Part shown: piece by piece, positions 17,118-25,480 of the stretch
Position numbering within the stretch: position 1 is the stretch's first letter
How the letters are laid out: every line of letters starts with the position of its first letter
Assembly: GCF_011045165.1 (NCBI RefSeq)
Contig: NZ_JAAKZI010000007.1
Location: forward strand, 78,634-142,633
DNA length: 64,000 nt
Reading direction: 5' to 3'
Source: Arthrobacter silviterrae
GTDB lineage: Bacteria > Actinomycetota > Actinomycetes > Actinomycetales > Micrococcaceae
Program-made: the position numbers and the translations under genes
Notes under the pieces: model-generated
Told to the model about the DNA's origin: nothing
What the model saw: only the letters and a program-made list of their open reading frames with translations
The model's database searches: none

Positions 17118-20100
17118 TTGCATCTAAAAAGTCTGTCCGTGCGAGGCTTCAAGTCGTTCGCATCGGCCACCACCTTTGACTTTGAACCGGGAGTGACGGC
17201 CGTGGTTGGCCCCAACGGCTCCGGCAAGTCGAACGTGGTTGATGCGCTGGCCTGGGTCATGGGGGAGCAGGGCGCCAAGACCCTGCGCGGGGGAAAAATG
17301 GAAGACGTCATTTTTGCCGGCACGTCCGGGCGTCCCCCGCTGGGCCGGGCGCACGTGGCGCTGACCATTGACAACACCGACGGCGCCCTGCCCATCGACT
17401 ACACCGAAGTCACCATTTCCCGGACACTGTTTCGCACAGGCGGCTCGGAATACGCCATCAACGGCACGGGCTGCCGGTTGCTGGACATCCAGGAACTGCT
17501 CTCCGACTCCGGCCTGGGCAAGGAAATGCACGTCATTGTTGGCCAGGGCCAGCTGGACAAGGTGCTCCATGCCACGCCCGAGGACCGTAGGGGCTTCATT
17601 GAGGAGGCTGCCGGCATCCTCAAGCACCGCCGCCGCAAGGAAAAAACCCTGCGCAAGCTCGACGCCATGTCAGCCAACCTGGCCAGGCTCAGCGACCTGA
17701 CGGGTGAAATCCGCCGCCAGCTCACGCCCCTGGGCAAGCAGGCGGCCGTGGCGCGCCGGGCCCAGGCCGTGCAGTTTGACGTCCGCGATGCCAAGGCCCG
17801 CCTGCTGGCCGACAGCCTGGTCACGCTGCGCACCGCCGTCGAAAAGGACGTGGCGGACGAACTGGCCCTCAAGTCCCGCCGTGCCTTGGCGGAGCAGGGA
17901 CTTCAGGAGGGCCGCAGCCGGCAGGCCGAGCTGGAACAGCTGTCCGCCGCCGCGGCCCCCGTCCTCACCGCGGCACGGGACACCTGGTACCAGCTTTCGG
18001 CAACGCAGGAAAAGTTCAAGTCCCTGGGCCTGCTGGCCGCCGAGCGCCAGCGCCACCTGGGAGCAGCCGAAGCCCCCGCGGATCCCAGCAGGGACCCGGA
18101 CAGGCTGGCGGAGCAGGCCGCCCGCTTGCGCGGGGAAGAGGCGGAGCTGGACCTCGAATTGGAGGAACGGCGGATCGCACTGGAGGCGGCCATGGAAATC
18201 AAGGACGACGTGGAAGCCTCCGTCCGGGCCGAGGAGCAGAGGGTCCGCGACGTGCTCCGGGCCACGGCCGACCGCCGGGAAGGGCTGGCGCGGCTGGCAG
18301 GCAAGGTTGCCTCGGCCAGGTCGCGGGTGGAGGCCGCGGAGGCCGAGATCGGGCGGCTGCACCAGGGCCGCGACGCCGGCGAGCAGCGGCATGCGGCCGC
18401 AGCCCGCGAGTTCGCGGCGCTGGAATCCCAGGTGGCCGGCGTCGAGGAGGGCGAGGAGCGCCTCGACGCCGACTATGAGGAAGCCGCCCGGGCCCTGGCG
18501 GACATCGACACCCTCATGGAGGGCTTGACGGCGGCCCAGCTGGCAGCCGACAGGGAACGTGACTCCCTTGCCGCCCGCCGCGAGGCCCTGGCGGTGGGGC
18601 TGCTGCGCAAGGATGCGTCCTCGCACGTGCTGTCGGCTGGCCTGCCCGGCGTTCTGGGTGCCGTGGCGGAACTGCTCACGGTGGCGCCCGGGCATGAAAC
18701 GGCCATTGCCGCCGCCCTGGGCGCGGCCGCAGGGGGAGTGGCTGTGGCCGATTCGGCCGCCGCAGTGGCCGCGCTGGAGCGCATCAAGGCGGACGACGGC
18801 GGCCGCGTCACACTGGTCGTTGCGTCGGCCGCGCCGGCCGGGTCTGAGAATGGACCACCCTCTGCGCGGGCAACCCTCGTCGAGAGTGCGGTGGCGGCGG
18901 TGGATGGCGTCGCGGCAGGGCGTGCACAGGTCACGGGGCCGGCGGAAATCGGTGCCGTGCTGGACGCCCTGCTGGACGGGGTGGTGCTGGTGCCCGACCT
19001 GTCCGTTGCGGTGCAGCTCCTGGACGGCTACCCGCACTTGACGGCCGTTACCGCCGGCGGGGATGTCCTGAACGCGTTCTCCGTGCGGGGCGGTTCGGCC
19101 ACGGCGCCGTCGCTGCTGGAACTGCAGGCAGCCGTGGATGAAACGGATGCGAAGCTGCGGGCTGCGGTGGCTGACGGGGAGCGGGCCCGCTTTGCCCTGG
19201 CCGCAGCCGCTGCGCGCCGCCAGGCCGCCGCAGACGCAGAGGAGGCCAGCCTGGCGGCGCTGCACGATTCCGACGCCAGGATCGCGGCGGTGGCGGAACG
19301 GCTGGGAACACTTGGCGCCACCCTGCGATCCGCAACGGGGGAGTCGGAACGGCATGCCCAGGCGTTGGGGCTGGCCACGGCCAACCTGGCGAAGGAACAG
19401 CAGGCCCTGGAGGAAGTGGCAGCCCGGCTGGCCCGCGCCCAGGAAGAGCCAACCGGCGCGGACCCGTCCATGGAGGAACGGGACGCTCTGGCTGCGCAGG
19501 CCACGGCCGCGCGTGCCGTCGAGATGGAGTCGCGGCTGGCGCTGCGCAGCACCGAAGAGCAGATGAACGCGGTGCGGAACCGGGCCGCGGCGCTGGAACG
19601 GGCTGCCGCCACCGAACGCACGGCCCGCGAACAGGCCGCCAGGCGGGCGTTGCAGCGCCGCCGCCAGGCGGGGAAGGCGGAGGCGGTGGCGGCCGCCGTG
19701 GGGCAGGTCCTGCAGCATGTTGCGGCGTCGATCGAGCAAGGCGAGCAGGAGCGGGACGCGGCGGAGGAACTGCGCGCGCAGCGCGAGGTGGAGCTCATGG
19801 CAGTGCGCTCGGCAACGATGGAACTGGAAGTGGAGCTGGCCCGGCTGACGGACTCCGTCCACCGGGACGAATTGGCGCGCGAGGCGCAGCGGCTCCGCAT
19901 TGAACAGCTGGAAAACAAGTCCATCGAGGAGCTGGGGCTCAGCGTTGACCACCTCATCAACGAATACGGCCCGGAGACGCTGGTCCCGCCCAGCCCCGGG
20001 GCGGGCGCCGACAAGTGGGCTGCGCTGCGGGTTGAAGTGGACGAAACAGGGGCGGAAGTCCCTGAGGGCACCCCGTTTGTGCGCGAGGAGCAGGAGAAAA

Positions 20101-20744
20101 GGCTCAAGAGGGCCGAACGCGACCTGGCAGCCCTGGGCAAAGTCAACCCGCTGGCCCTGGAGGAATTTGCAGCCCTGGAGGAACGCCACCAGTTCCTCTC
20201 AACCCAGCTGGAGGACCTGAAATCCAGCCGCAAGGACCTCATGGACATCATCAAGGAAGTGGACCAGCGGGTCGAGGAGGTCTTCACCTCCGCCTACGCG
20301 GACACGGCCGTGCAGTTTGAGCGCGTGTTCGGCCGGTTGTTCCCGGGAGGGGAGGGGCGCCTGGTCCTCACCGACCCCGACGACATGCTGACCACGGGCA
20401 TCGAGGTGGAGGCCCGCCCGGCGGGCAAGAAGATCAAGCGCCTCTCGCTGCTGTCCGGCGGGGAGCGCTCGCTGACGGCCGTGGCGCTGCTTGTGGCCAT
20501 CTTCAAGGCCCGGCCCTCGCCCTTCTACGTCATGGATGAGGTGGAGGCGGCGCTGGACGACACGAACCTGGGCCGACTCATCACCATCTTTGAGGAACTG
20601 CGCGAATCCAGCCAGCTGATCATCATCACGCACCAAAAGCGCACCATGGAGGTGGCCGACGCCCTATATGGCGTGTCCATGAGGGGCGACGGCGTTTCCA
20701 CCGTCATCAGCCAGCGGATCGACCGCGCAACCGCCCCCACCTGA
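17118..20744 (+). CDS. smc: chromosome segregation protein SMC
   Basis: SMC organises and helps separate chromosomes as an ATP-gated ring with ScpA and ScpB. The 1208 residues have the full layout. The N-terminal ATPase half has GFKSFAS and Walker A GPNGSGKSNVVDALAWVMGE near residue 32. A coiled coil follows, with a hinge around residues 500-640 (GVLGAVAELLTV onward), and a second coiled coil. The C-terminal half carries the signature LSLLSGGERSLTAVALL and Walker B FYVMDEVEAALDD. The start is TTG at 17118 (M-HLKSLSVRGFKSF, the standard N terminus) with CAGGAG 11 bases upstream. ftsY follows downstream, past one divergently placed transporter gene. Confidence 0.97.
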   Translation: MHLKSLSVRGFKSFASATTFDFEPGVTAVVGPNGSGKSNVVDALAWVMGEQGAKTLRGGKMEDVIFAGTSGRPPLGRAHVALTIDNTDGALPIDYTEVTISRTLFRTGGSEYAINGTGCRLLDIQELLSDSGLGKEMHVIVGQGQLDKVLHATPEDRRGFIEEAAGILKHRRRKEKTLRKLDAMSANLARLSDLTGEIRRQLTPLGKQAAVARRAQAVQFDVRDAKARLLADSLVTLRTAVEKDVADELALKSRRALAEQGLQEGRSRQAELEQLSAAAAPVLTAARDTWYQLSATQEKFKSLGLLAAERQRHLGAAEAPADPSRDPDRLAEQAARLRGEEAELDLELEERRIALEAAMEIKDDVEASVRAEEQRVRDVLRATADRREGLARLAGKVASARSRVEAAEAEIGRLHQGRDAGEQRHAAAAREFAALESQVAGVEEGEERLDADYEEAARALADIDTLMEGLTAAQLAADRERDSLAARREALAVGLLRKDASSHVLSAGLPGVLGAVAELLTVAPGHETAIAAALGAAAGGVAVADSAAAVAALERIKADDGGRVTLVVASAAPAGSENGPPSARATLVESAVAAVDGVAAGRAQVTGPAEIGAVLDALLDGVVLVPDLSVAVQLLDGYPHLTAVTAGGDVLNAFSVRGGSATAPSLLELQAAVDETDAKLRAAVADGERARFALAAAAARRQAAADAEEASLAALHDSDARIAAVAERLGTLGATLRSATGESERHAQALGLATANLAKEQQALEEVAARLARAQEEPTGADPSMEERDALAAQATAARAVEMESRLALRSTEEQMNAVRNRAAALERAAATERTAREQAARRALQRRRQAGKAEAVAAAVGQVLQHVAASIEQGEQERDAAEELRAQREVELMAVRSATMELEVELARLTDSVHRDELAREAQRLRIEQLENKSIEELGLSVDHLINEYGPETLVPPSPGAGADKWAALRVEVDETGAEVPEGTPFVREEQEKRLKRAERDLAALGKVNPLALEEFAALEERHQFLSTQLEDLKSSRKDLMDIIKEVDQRVEEVFTSAYADTAVQFERVFGRLFPGGEGRLVLTDPDDMLTTGIEVEARPAGKKIKRLSLLSGGERSLTAVALLVAIFKARPSPFYVMDEVEAALDDTNLGRLITIFEELRESSQLIIITHQKRTMEVADALYGVSMRGDGVSTVISQRIDRATAPT

Positions 20745-20766
20745 TCCCGGCAGTCCGCCCCGCCCC

Positions 20767-20862
20767 GACGCTCCATCACTTTTCGCGGGCTTTTCCCGGA
20801 CCCTCTATCACCTTCTGCGGGTTTTTCCCCGACGCTCCATCACTTTTTTGACGGCGCGGTCA
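20767..20862 (+). repeat. 32-bp tandem repeat between smc and the MFS gene
   Basis: The 13-mer GAC(G/C)CTC(C/T)ATCAC occurs at 20767, 20799 and 20831, an exact 32-base period. Copies 1 and 2 agree over most of the 32 bases, including GCGGG(C/T)TTTTCCC. Copy 3 keeps only the first half and runs into the transporter stop codon. The repeat lies between two convergent genes. The T-runs might help termination, but no strong hairpin is visible. Confidence 0.75.
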
Positions 20863-22164
20863 GGGCTGGAACTTGGTGTCCCGGGCGGAGAGCCAGAACA
20901 CCGCGGCGAGCAGCGCCACGGCGGTGGCCATGGAAAACGCCAGGCCGAAGGAAAACAGGTCAACGAGGTACCCGGCCGCAATGGGGCCGATGATGGCGCC
21001 CAGGTCCGAACTCATTTGAAACGTGGCGAGCACCTTGCCGCCGGATCGTTCGTTGCCAATGACGTCCGCCACGATGGCCTGCTGCGCCGGTCCCATGAGG
21101 CCGCTGCCCAGCCCGGCAATGGCTGAGACCACAAAGAACCAAAACTCGTTGCCCGTGAACCCGAGGACGCCCATCCCGATGCCGTTGACGGCCAGGCCCA
21201 GCAGGACCATCGGCTTGCGGCCCCAGGTGTCGGCAAGCCTGCCGGAAAACAGCAGGGCCACGCCAGTGCCGATGGCAAACACGGCCAGGGAAATGCCCGC
21301 CACCTCGGGGCCGGCACCCAGGGCTGCGGTGGCAAACAGCGGCACCAGCGCCATGCGAATGCCAAAAGCCGACCACCCGTTGGCGAAGCTCGAGACCAGT
21401 ACGGCGCGGTATGCGGGAATGCGCAGCGCCGCACGCAGGGGGAGCGGCTCCCGCGACGCCGCCGTCGTGCCTTTCCCCGAAGCGCCGGGCGCGTCCGACG
21501 CCGGTCCCCCGCCTCCCGCGGGACCGCCGGCTTGCACCGCGGCCGGGACCGCGACGGCGGCGCTTTTCACGGCGGGCAGCATGGTGGCGACCAGCAGGGC
21601 CACCAGGACCAGCGCACCCGCGTACACCAGGAACGGCAGCTGCAGGCCGAAGCCAGCCAGGAGCCCGCCAATGGCGGGTCCGGCGATGTTGCCCAGCAGG
21701 AACGAGCCCGAATACAGGCTGGAAACACGGCCTCGCGCGGACGGTGGGGCCAGCCGGATCAGCAATCCCATGGCTGAGACGGTGAACATGGTGGAGCCGA
21801 TGCCGCCCAGCCCGCGGTATATCAGCAATTGCCAATAATTCTGGGCGAAGGCGCACGCCGCGGAGGACGCCGCGACAATCAGGATGCCCAGGATGTAGGT
21901 CCGCCGTTCGCCCAGCCGCTCCACAAGGACACCGCTGAGCGGGGCGAAGACGAGGCGGGTGAAGGCAAAGGCGCTGACCACAATGGCCGCGGCGCCCACG
22001 CTCACGTGGAAGCTTTGGGCAAATTGCGGCAGCACGGGCGCCACAATGCCAAAGCCGATGGCGATCAGGAAGGCGGCGGCCACCAGGACCTTGATTTCGC
22101 GCGGCAGCGTGACAGTGCGGGCGGCTGTTGGTGGTGGGACTGGGGCGGCGGCATTGGTGGACAT
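20860..22164 (-). CDS. MFS-family multidrug/solute efflux transporter
   Basis: This 434-residue integral membrane protein has about 12 hydrophobic segments in two halves of six. The loop 2-3 signature appears as GVLVERLGERRTYI and again in the second half as SGRLADTWGRKPMVLLG. A Gly/Pro/Ala-rich cytoplasmic loop (PAGGGGPASDAPGASG) separates the halves. RGRVSSLYSGSFLLGNIAGPAIGGLLA resembles the drug:H+ antiporter motif C region, suggesting export. The ATG at 22164 begins MSTNAAAPV; no good ribosome site precedes it, so the message may be leaderless. The gene diverges from ftsY (66-base gap) and converges on smc. Substrate unknown. Confidence 0.85.
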   Translation of the reverse strand: MSTNAAAPVPPPTAARTVTLPREIKVLVAAAFLIAIGFGIVAPVLPQFAQSFHVSVGAAAIVVSAFAFTRLVFAPLSGVLVERLGERRTYILGILIVAASSAACAFAQNYWQLLIYRGLGGIGSTMFTVSAMGLLIRLAPPSARGRVSSLYSGSFLLGNIAGPAIGGLLAGFGLQLPFLVYAGALVLVALLVATMLPAVKSAAVAVPAAVQAGGPAGGGGPASDAPGASGKGTTAASREPLPLRAALRIPAYRAVLVSSFANGWSAFGIRMALVPLFATAALGAGPEVAGISLAVFAIGTGVALLFSGRLADTWGRKPMVLLGLAVNGIGMGVLGFTGNEFWFFVVSAIAGLGSGLMGPAQQAIVADVIGNERSGGKVLATFQMSSDLGAIIGPIAAGYLVDLFSFGLAFSMATAVALLAAVFWLSARDTKFQP

Positions 22165-22230
22165 CAGATTGAGTGTTTCACAACCGGGACCGGGCCGTGG
22201 CCGCCCGCGCCCCCGTGAGAGACTTGGACG

Positions 22231-23439
22231 GTGAACCAGACTCTTGCCATCATCCTGTACATCGTCATTGGGCTGGCCGTCGTCGGCGGCCTCATCCCTG
22301 TCTTCTTGAAGGCCCGGAAGAACACCCAAAACTACACGGGGCCGCGCGACGCCAACGACCCCGCCCCCGTCGATTCGGCCGGAACCGGCACCCTGCTGGA
22401 GGACCGCCCGGGCGCCCAGGCGCCGCCGTCGGGCATGGAAACGTCCGGCCTGGAAGCGCAGGGCGTGGACACGGCCGAACCGGCCGCCCCGGCCGCCCCG
22501 GCCCTGGAAAAGCCGCTGCCCGTGGAGGGCCGGCTGGTGCGGCTGCGCGCGCGCCTGTCGAAGTCGAACAACGCCCTGGGCAAGGGGCTGCTGGCGCTGC
22601 TGTCCCGCGACACGATTGATGAAAGCGTGTGGGAAGAGGTCGAGGAAACGCTGCTGCTGGCGGACATAGGCACCGACTCCACCATGGACCTGGTGGACAC
22701 CCTGCGCGAGCGCGTGAAGGTTTTGGGCGTGCGCAGCCCGGAGCACGTCCAGGCGATGCTCCGCGAGGAACTCATCAAGCTCGTGGACCCCACCATGGAC
22801 CGCAGCCTGAACATTGGCCGCCATGACGGTCGCCCCGCGGTGCTCATGGTGGTTGGCGTCAACGGCGTCGGCAAGACCACCACGGTGGGCAAGCTGGCCC
22901 GCGTACTGGTGGCCGAGGACAAGGACGTGCTGCTGGGCGCGGCGGACACTTTCCGCGCCGCGGCCGCCGAGCAGCTGGCCACCTGGGGTGCCCGTGTGGG
23001 CGTGCCCACGGTGAAGTCCGACGTCGATGGTGCGGACCCTGCCTCCATCGCCTTTGAAGCGGTGAAGGCCGGGATTGAGCAGGAGGTGGACGTGGTCATG
23101 GTGGACACCGCCGGGCGCCTTCAAAACAAGGTGGGCCTGATGGACGAGCTCGGCAAGGTCAAGCGCGTCATTGAAAAGCAGGCCACCGTGGATGAGGTGT
23201 TGCTGGTGCTTGATGCCACCACGGGGCAGAACGGGCTGAGCCAGGCGAAAGTGTTTTCCGACGTCGTGAACATCACCGGCATCGTCCTGACCAAGCTGGA
23301 CGGCACGGCGAAGGGTGGCATTGTCGTGGCCATCCAGAAAACGCTGGGCGTGCCGGTCAAGCTCATCGGCCTCGGCGAGGGTGCCGACGACCTGGCGCCC
23401 TTTGACGCGGAAAACTTCGTGGACGCGCTGCTGTCCTAG
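22231..23439 (+). CDS. ftsY: signal recognition particle receptor FtsY
   Basis: FtsY docks the SRP-ribosome complex at the membrane. The 402 residues begin with a hydrophobic anchor (LAIILYIVIGLAVVGGLIPV, residues ~5-24), typical of actinobacterial FtsY. A Pro/Ala-rich linker and the N domain follow, then the GTPase G domain with GVNGVGKTTTVGKLA, DTFRAAAAEQL, DTAGRLQNK, TKLDGTAKGG and a C-terminal GLGEGADDLAPF. The start is GTG. Its partner Ffh is 3.9 kb downstream; in many actinobacteria only the amt-glnK-glnD genes separate the two. A terminator follows at 23474-23510. Confidence 0.97.
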   Translation: MNQTLAIILYIVIGLAVVGGLIPVFLKARKNTQNYTGPRDANDPAPVDSAGTGTLLEDRPGAQAPPSGMETSGLEAQGVDTAEPAAPAAPALEKPLPVEGRLVRLRARLSKSNNALGKGLLALLSRDTIDESVWEEVEETLLLADIGTDSTMDLVDTLRERVKVLGVRSPEHVQAMLREELIKLVDPTMDRSLNIGRHDGRPAVLMVVGVNGVGKTTTVGKLARVLVAEDKDVLLGAADTFRAAAAEQLATWGARVGVPTVKSDVDGADPASIAFEAVKAGIEQEVDVVMVDTAGRLQNKVGLMDELGKVKRVIEKQATVDEVLLVLDATTGQNGLSQAKVFSDVVNITGIVLTKLDGTAKGGIVVAIQKTLGVPVKLIGLGEGADDLAPFDAENFVDALLS

Positions 23440-23473
23440 CGGTGTGCGGCCCGGCCCGTAACATGCCGGAAAC

Positions 23474-23510
23474 AAAGGCGGCGACAGGATTTAACCTGTT
23501 GCCGCCTTTT
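23474..23510 (+). terminator. intrinsic terminator after ftsY
   Basis: A 15-bp stem (arms 23474-23488 and 23495-23509, one G-U pair) has a 6-base loop and ends in TTTT at 23507-23510. Confidence 0.8.
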
Positions 23511-23526
23511 GTAACTTAAACGAAAT
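23511..23526 (+). promoter_or_regulatory. GlnR-box-like element upstream of amt
   Basis: GTAAC-n6-GAAAT fits one half of the actinobacterial nitrogen-regulator GlnR box (GTnAC-n6-GAAAC). It lies 117 bases before the ammonium transporter start. A second GAAAC occurs at 23544-23548 but without a matching GTnAC. Suggestive only; I cannot see which nitrogen regulator this strain has. Confidence 0.3.
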
Positions 23527-23642
23527 TATTGCCGCCCCATGCCGAAACACTCCGGCGGCACAGTTGTAAGTGTCCTCCTTGCACCAGCCCCGACGACGCG
23601 GCACCGCAAAAACCTCACTTGCAACGAAAGGCCGGCAGAGCC

Positions 23643-24998
23643 ATGAATACTGGCGACACAGCGTGGGTCCTGGTTTCGGCAGCACTAGTGCTGCTGATGA
23701 CACCGGGCCTGGCATTCTTTTACGGCGGCATGACCCGGGCCAAGGGCGTGCTGAACATGATGATGATGAGTTTCGGGGCCATTGCCGTCGTCGGCGTCCT
23801 CTGGGTGCTGTTTGGCTACTCGGCAGCCTTCGGCAAGGACGTTGGCGGCGGGCTGCTCGGCAACCCGCTGGCCAAGCTGGGCCTGCAAGGGGTCCTGGAC
23901 ACCGGCAAGACCATGCCGCTGGTGGGCACCATCCCGGAAATTGCCTTCGTGGGATTCCAGGCCGTTTTCGCCATCATCACCGTCGCCCTCATCAGCGGCG
24001 CCATCGCGGACCGGGCCAAGTTCGGCGCGTGGATGGTGTTCGCGGCCATCTGGGTCACCGTGGTCTACTTCCCGGTGGCGCACTGGGTCTTTGACTTCAA
24101 CAAGGACGCCAACGGCAACAACACCGGCGGCTGGCTGGGCCAGGGCCTGGGCGTCATCGACTTTGCCGGCGGCACGGCCGTCCACATCAACGCCGGCGCG
24201 GCGGCCCTGGCACTGTGCCTGATCCTGGGCAAGCGCAAGGGCTTCGGCAAGGACCCGAGCCACCGCCCCCACAACATGCCGTTCGTGATGCTCGGCGCCG
24301 GCCTGCTCTGGTTCGGCTGGTTCGGCTTCAACGCCGGCTCCGCCCTGGGCGCCAACGGCGTGGCCGGGTATGCCTGGATCAACACGCTCGCCGCACCGTG
24401 TGCCGCCACCCTCGGCTGGCTCCTGGTGGAACGGCTCCGCGACGGCCACGCCACCTCGCTCGGTGCCGCCTCAGGCGCCGTCGCCGGGCTTGTCGCCATC
24501 ACCCCCGCGTGCTCCGCCATCACCCCCATGTGGGCCATGGCCCTGGGACTGCTGGCCGGCGTGGTGTGCGCCATGGCTGTGGGCCTGAAGTTCCGCCTCG
24601 GCTTCGACGACTCGCTCGACGTGGTGGGCGTCCACCTGGTGGGCGGCATCATCGGCACCCTCTTCATCGGCCTGGCCGCGGACCCCAACTCCCCGGCTGC
24701 CGGCCAGGGGCTGTTCTACGGGGGCGGCCTGGAACTGCTCGGCAAGCAGGCCGTCGGTGCCTTCGCCGTGATGCTGTACTCCTTCATCGTGGCCTACGTC
24801 ATCGGCTGGATCATCAACAAGACCATGGGCTTCCGTATTTCCTCTGCCCACGAGTCCGCAGGCATCGACATTTCCGTCCACGCCGAATCCGCCTACGACT
24901 TCGGCGGCCGCGTCTCCGGCAGCTTCCACCCGCTGGAGGAAAACCCCGCCTGGCAGCACGAAACCCCCGCCCGCACCGAATCCAAGGTTGACGCATGA
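23643..24998 (+). CDS. amt: ammonium transporter Amt
   Basis: Amt channels carry ammonium or ammonia across the membrane as trimers. The 451 residues begin MNTGDTAWVLVSAALVLLMTPGLAFFYGGM, the standard first helix with the FYGGM motif. About 11 hydrophobic segments follow. The pore histidines appear in DFAGGTAVHINAG and VVGVHLVGGIIG, and LLWFGWFGFNAGSA is the family signature. The cytoplasmic tail (SAHESAGIDISVHAE, then AYDFGG) is that of actinobacterial Amt. The stop overlaps the glnK ATG (ATGA), so transporter and PII sensor are made together. Confidence 0.95.
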   Translation: MNTGDTAWVLVSAALVLLMTPGLAFFYGGMTRAKGVLNMMMMSFGAIAVVGVLWVLFGYSAAFGKDVGGGLLGNPLAKLGLQGVLDTGKTMPLVGTIPEIAFVGFQAVFAIITVALISGAIADRAKFGAWMVFAAIWVTVVYFPVAHWVFDFNKDANGNNTGGWLGQGLGVIDFAGGTAVHINAGAAALALCLILGKRKGFGKDPSHRPHNMPFVMLGAGLLWFGWFGFNAGSALGANGVAGYAWINTLAAPCAATLGWLLVERLRDGHATSLGAASGAVAGLVAITPACSAITPMWAMALGLLAGVVCAMAVGLKFRLGFDDSLDVVGVHLVGGIIGTLFIGLAADPNSPAAGQGLFYGGGLELLGKQAVGAFAVMLYSFIVAYVIGWIINKTMGFRISSAHESAGIDISVHAESAYDFGGRVSGSFHPLEENPAWQHETPARTESKVDA

Positions 24999-25333
24999 AA
25001 CTCATCACCGCCATCATCCGCCCCGAACAGCTCGACGACGTCCGCGGCGGCCTGGAAGGCTACGGCGTGCAGGGCCTGACCGTCAGCAGCGCCCACGGCT
25101 ACGGGCGCCAGCGCGGCCACACGGAAATCTACCGGGGTGCCGAGTACACCGTGGACCTCCACGCCAAGGTCCGCATCGAGGTCCTCACCTCCGACGAACG
25201 CGCCTGGGACCTCATGGACATCATCGTGGCCACCTCCAACACAGGCAACGCCGGCGACGGCAAGGTGTGGATGGTGGAAGTGTACGAGGCAGTCCGCGTC
25301 CGCACCGGCGAACGCGGCGTCGCCGCGATCTAA
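24995..25333 (+). CDS. glnK: nitrogen regulatory protein PII (GlnK/GlnB)
   Basis: PII trimers sense ATP/ADP and 2-oxoglutarate and block Amt when nitrogen is plentiful. All 112 residues fit: MKLITAIIRPEQLDDVRGGL at the N terminus, a T-loop GYGRQRGHTEIYRGAEYTVD with the modifiable tyrosine in GAEY, and the B-loop RTGERG. In actinobacteria the T-loop tyrosine is adenylylated by GlnD. No glnD follows here or occurs elsewhere in the window, although amt-glnK-glnD is a common order. It shares 4 bases with amt. A long hairpin follows. Confidence 0.95.
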   Translation: MKLITAIIRPEQLDDVRGGLEGYGVQGLTVSSAHGYGRQRGHTEIYRGAEYTVDLHAKVRIEVLTSDERAWDLMDIIVATSNTGNAGDGKVWMVEVYEAVRVRTGERGVAAI

Positions 25334-25361
25334 ATCGTTTCCCCGGACCGCTTTTCCAAGA

Positions 25362-25413
25362 ACGACGCCGGCACCCGGGTGGGTAGTGAATCCCACCCGG
25401 GTGCCGGCGTCGT
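25362..25413 (+). terminator. 22-bp perfect hairpin between glnK and zwf
   Basis: Arms 25362-25383 and 25392-25413 are perfectly complementary (22 bp) around the 8-base loop TAGTGAAT. There is no T-run. Placed between convergent genes, it probably stops transcription from both sides. Confidence 0.7.
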
Positions 25414-25435
25414 CGTGACTGGGTGCCGGCCCCGT

Positions 25436-25474
25436 CGAGGTTTGAGATAACCACGTCGGTTGTCTCACCCCTCG
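25436..25474 (-). terminator. second hairpin, at the 3' end of zwf
   Basis: GAGATAACC/GGTTGTCTC (one G-U pair) around ACGTC, flanked by CGAGG and CCTCG, gives a nested stem ending 6 bases after the zwf stop. No T-run, so a weak call. Confidence 0.45.
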
Positions 25475-25480
25475 CAGGTG

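Noticed and set aside
17670..20189. 839-residue minus-strand frame inside smc
   Set aside because: Antisense to a clear SMC protein; no recognisable motif; typical of long spurious frames in high-GC DNA.
22165..23475. Very long minus-strand frame extending the MFS protein to 871 residues
   Set aside because: It runs antisense through ftsY; the transporter's own N terminus begins at 22164.
25384..25391. Loop of the glnK hairpin as a recombination core or attachment site
   Set aside because: No integrase, no repeat elsewhere in the window, and the hairpin lies neatly between convergent genes.
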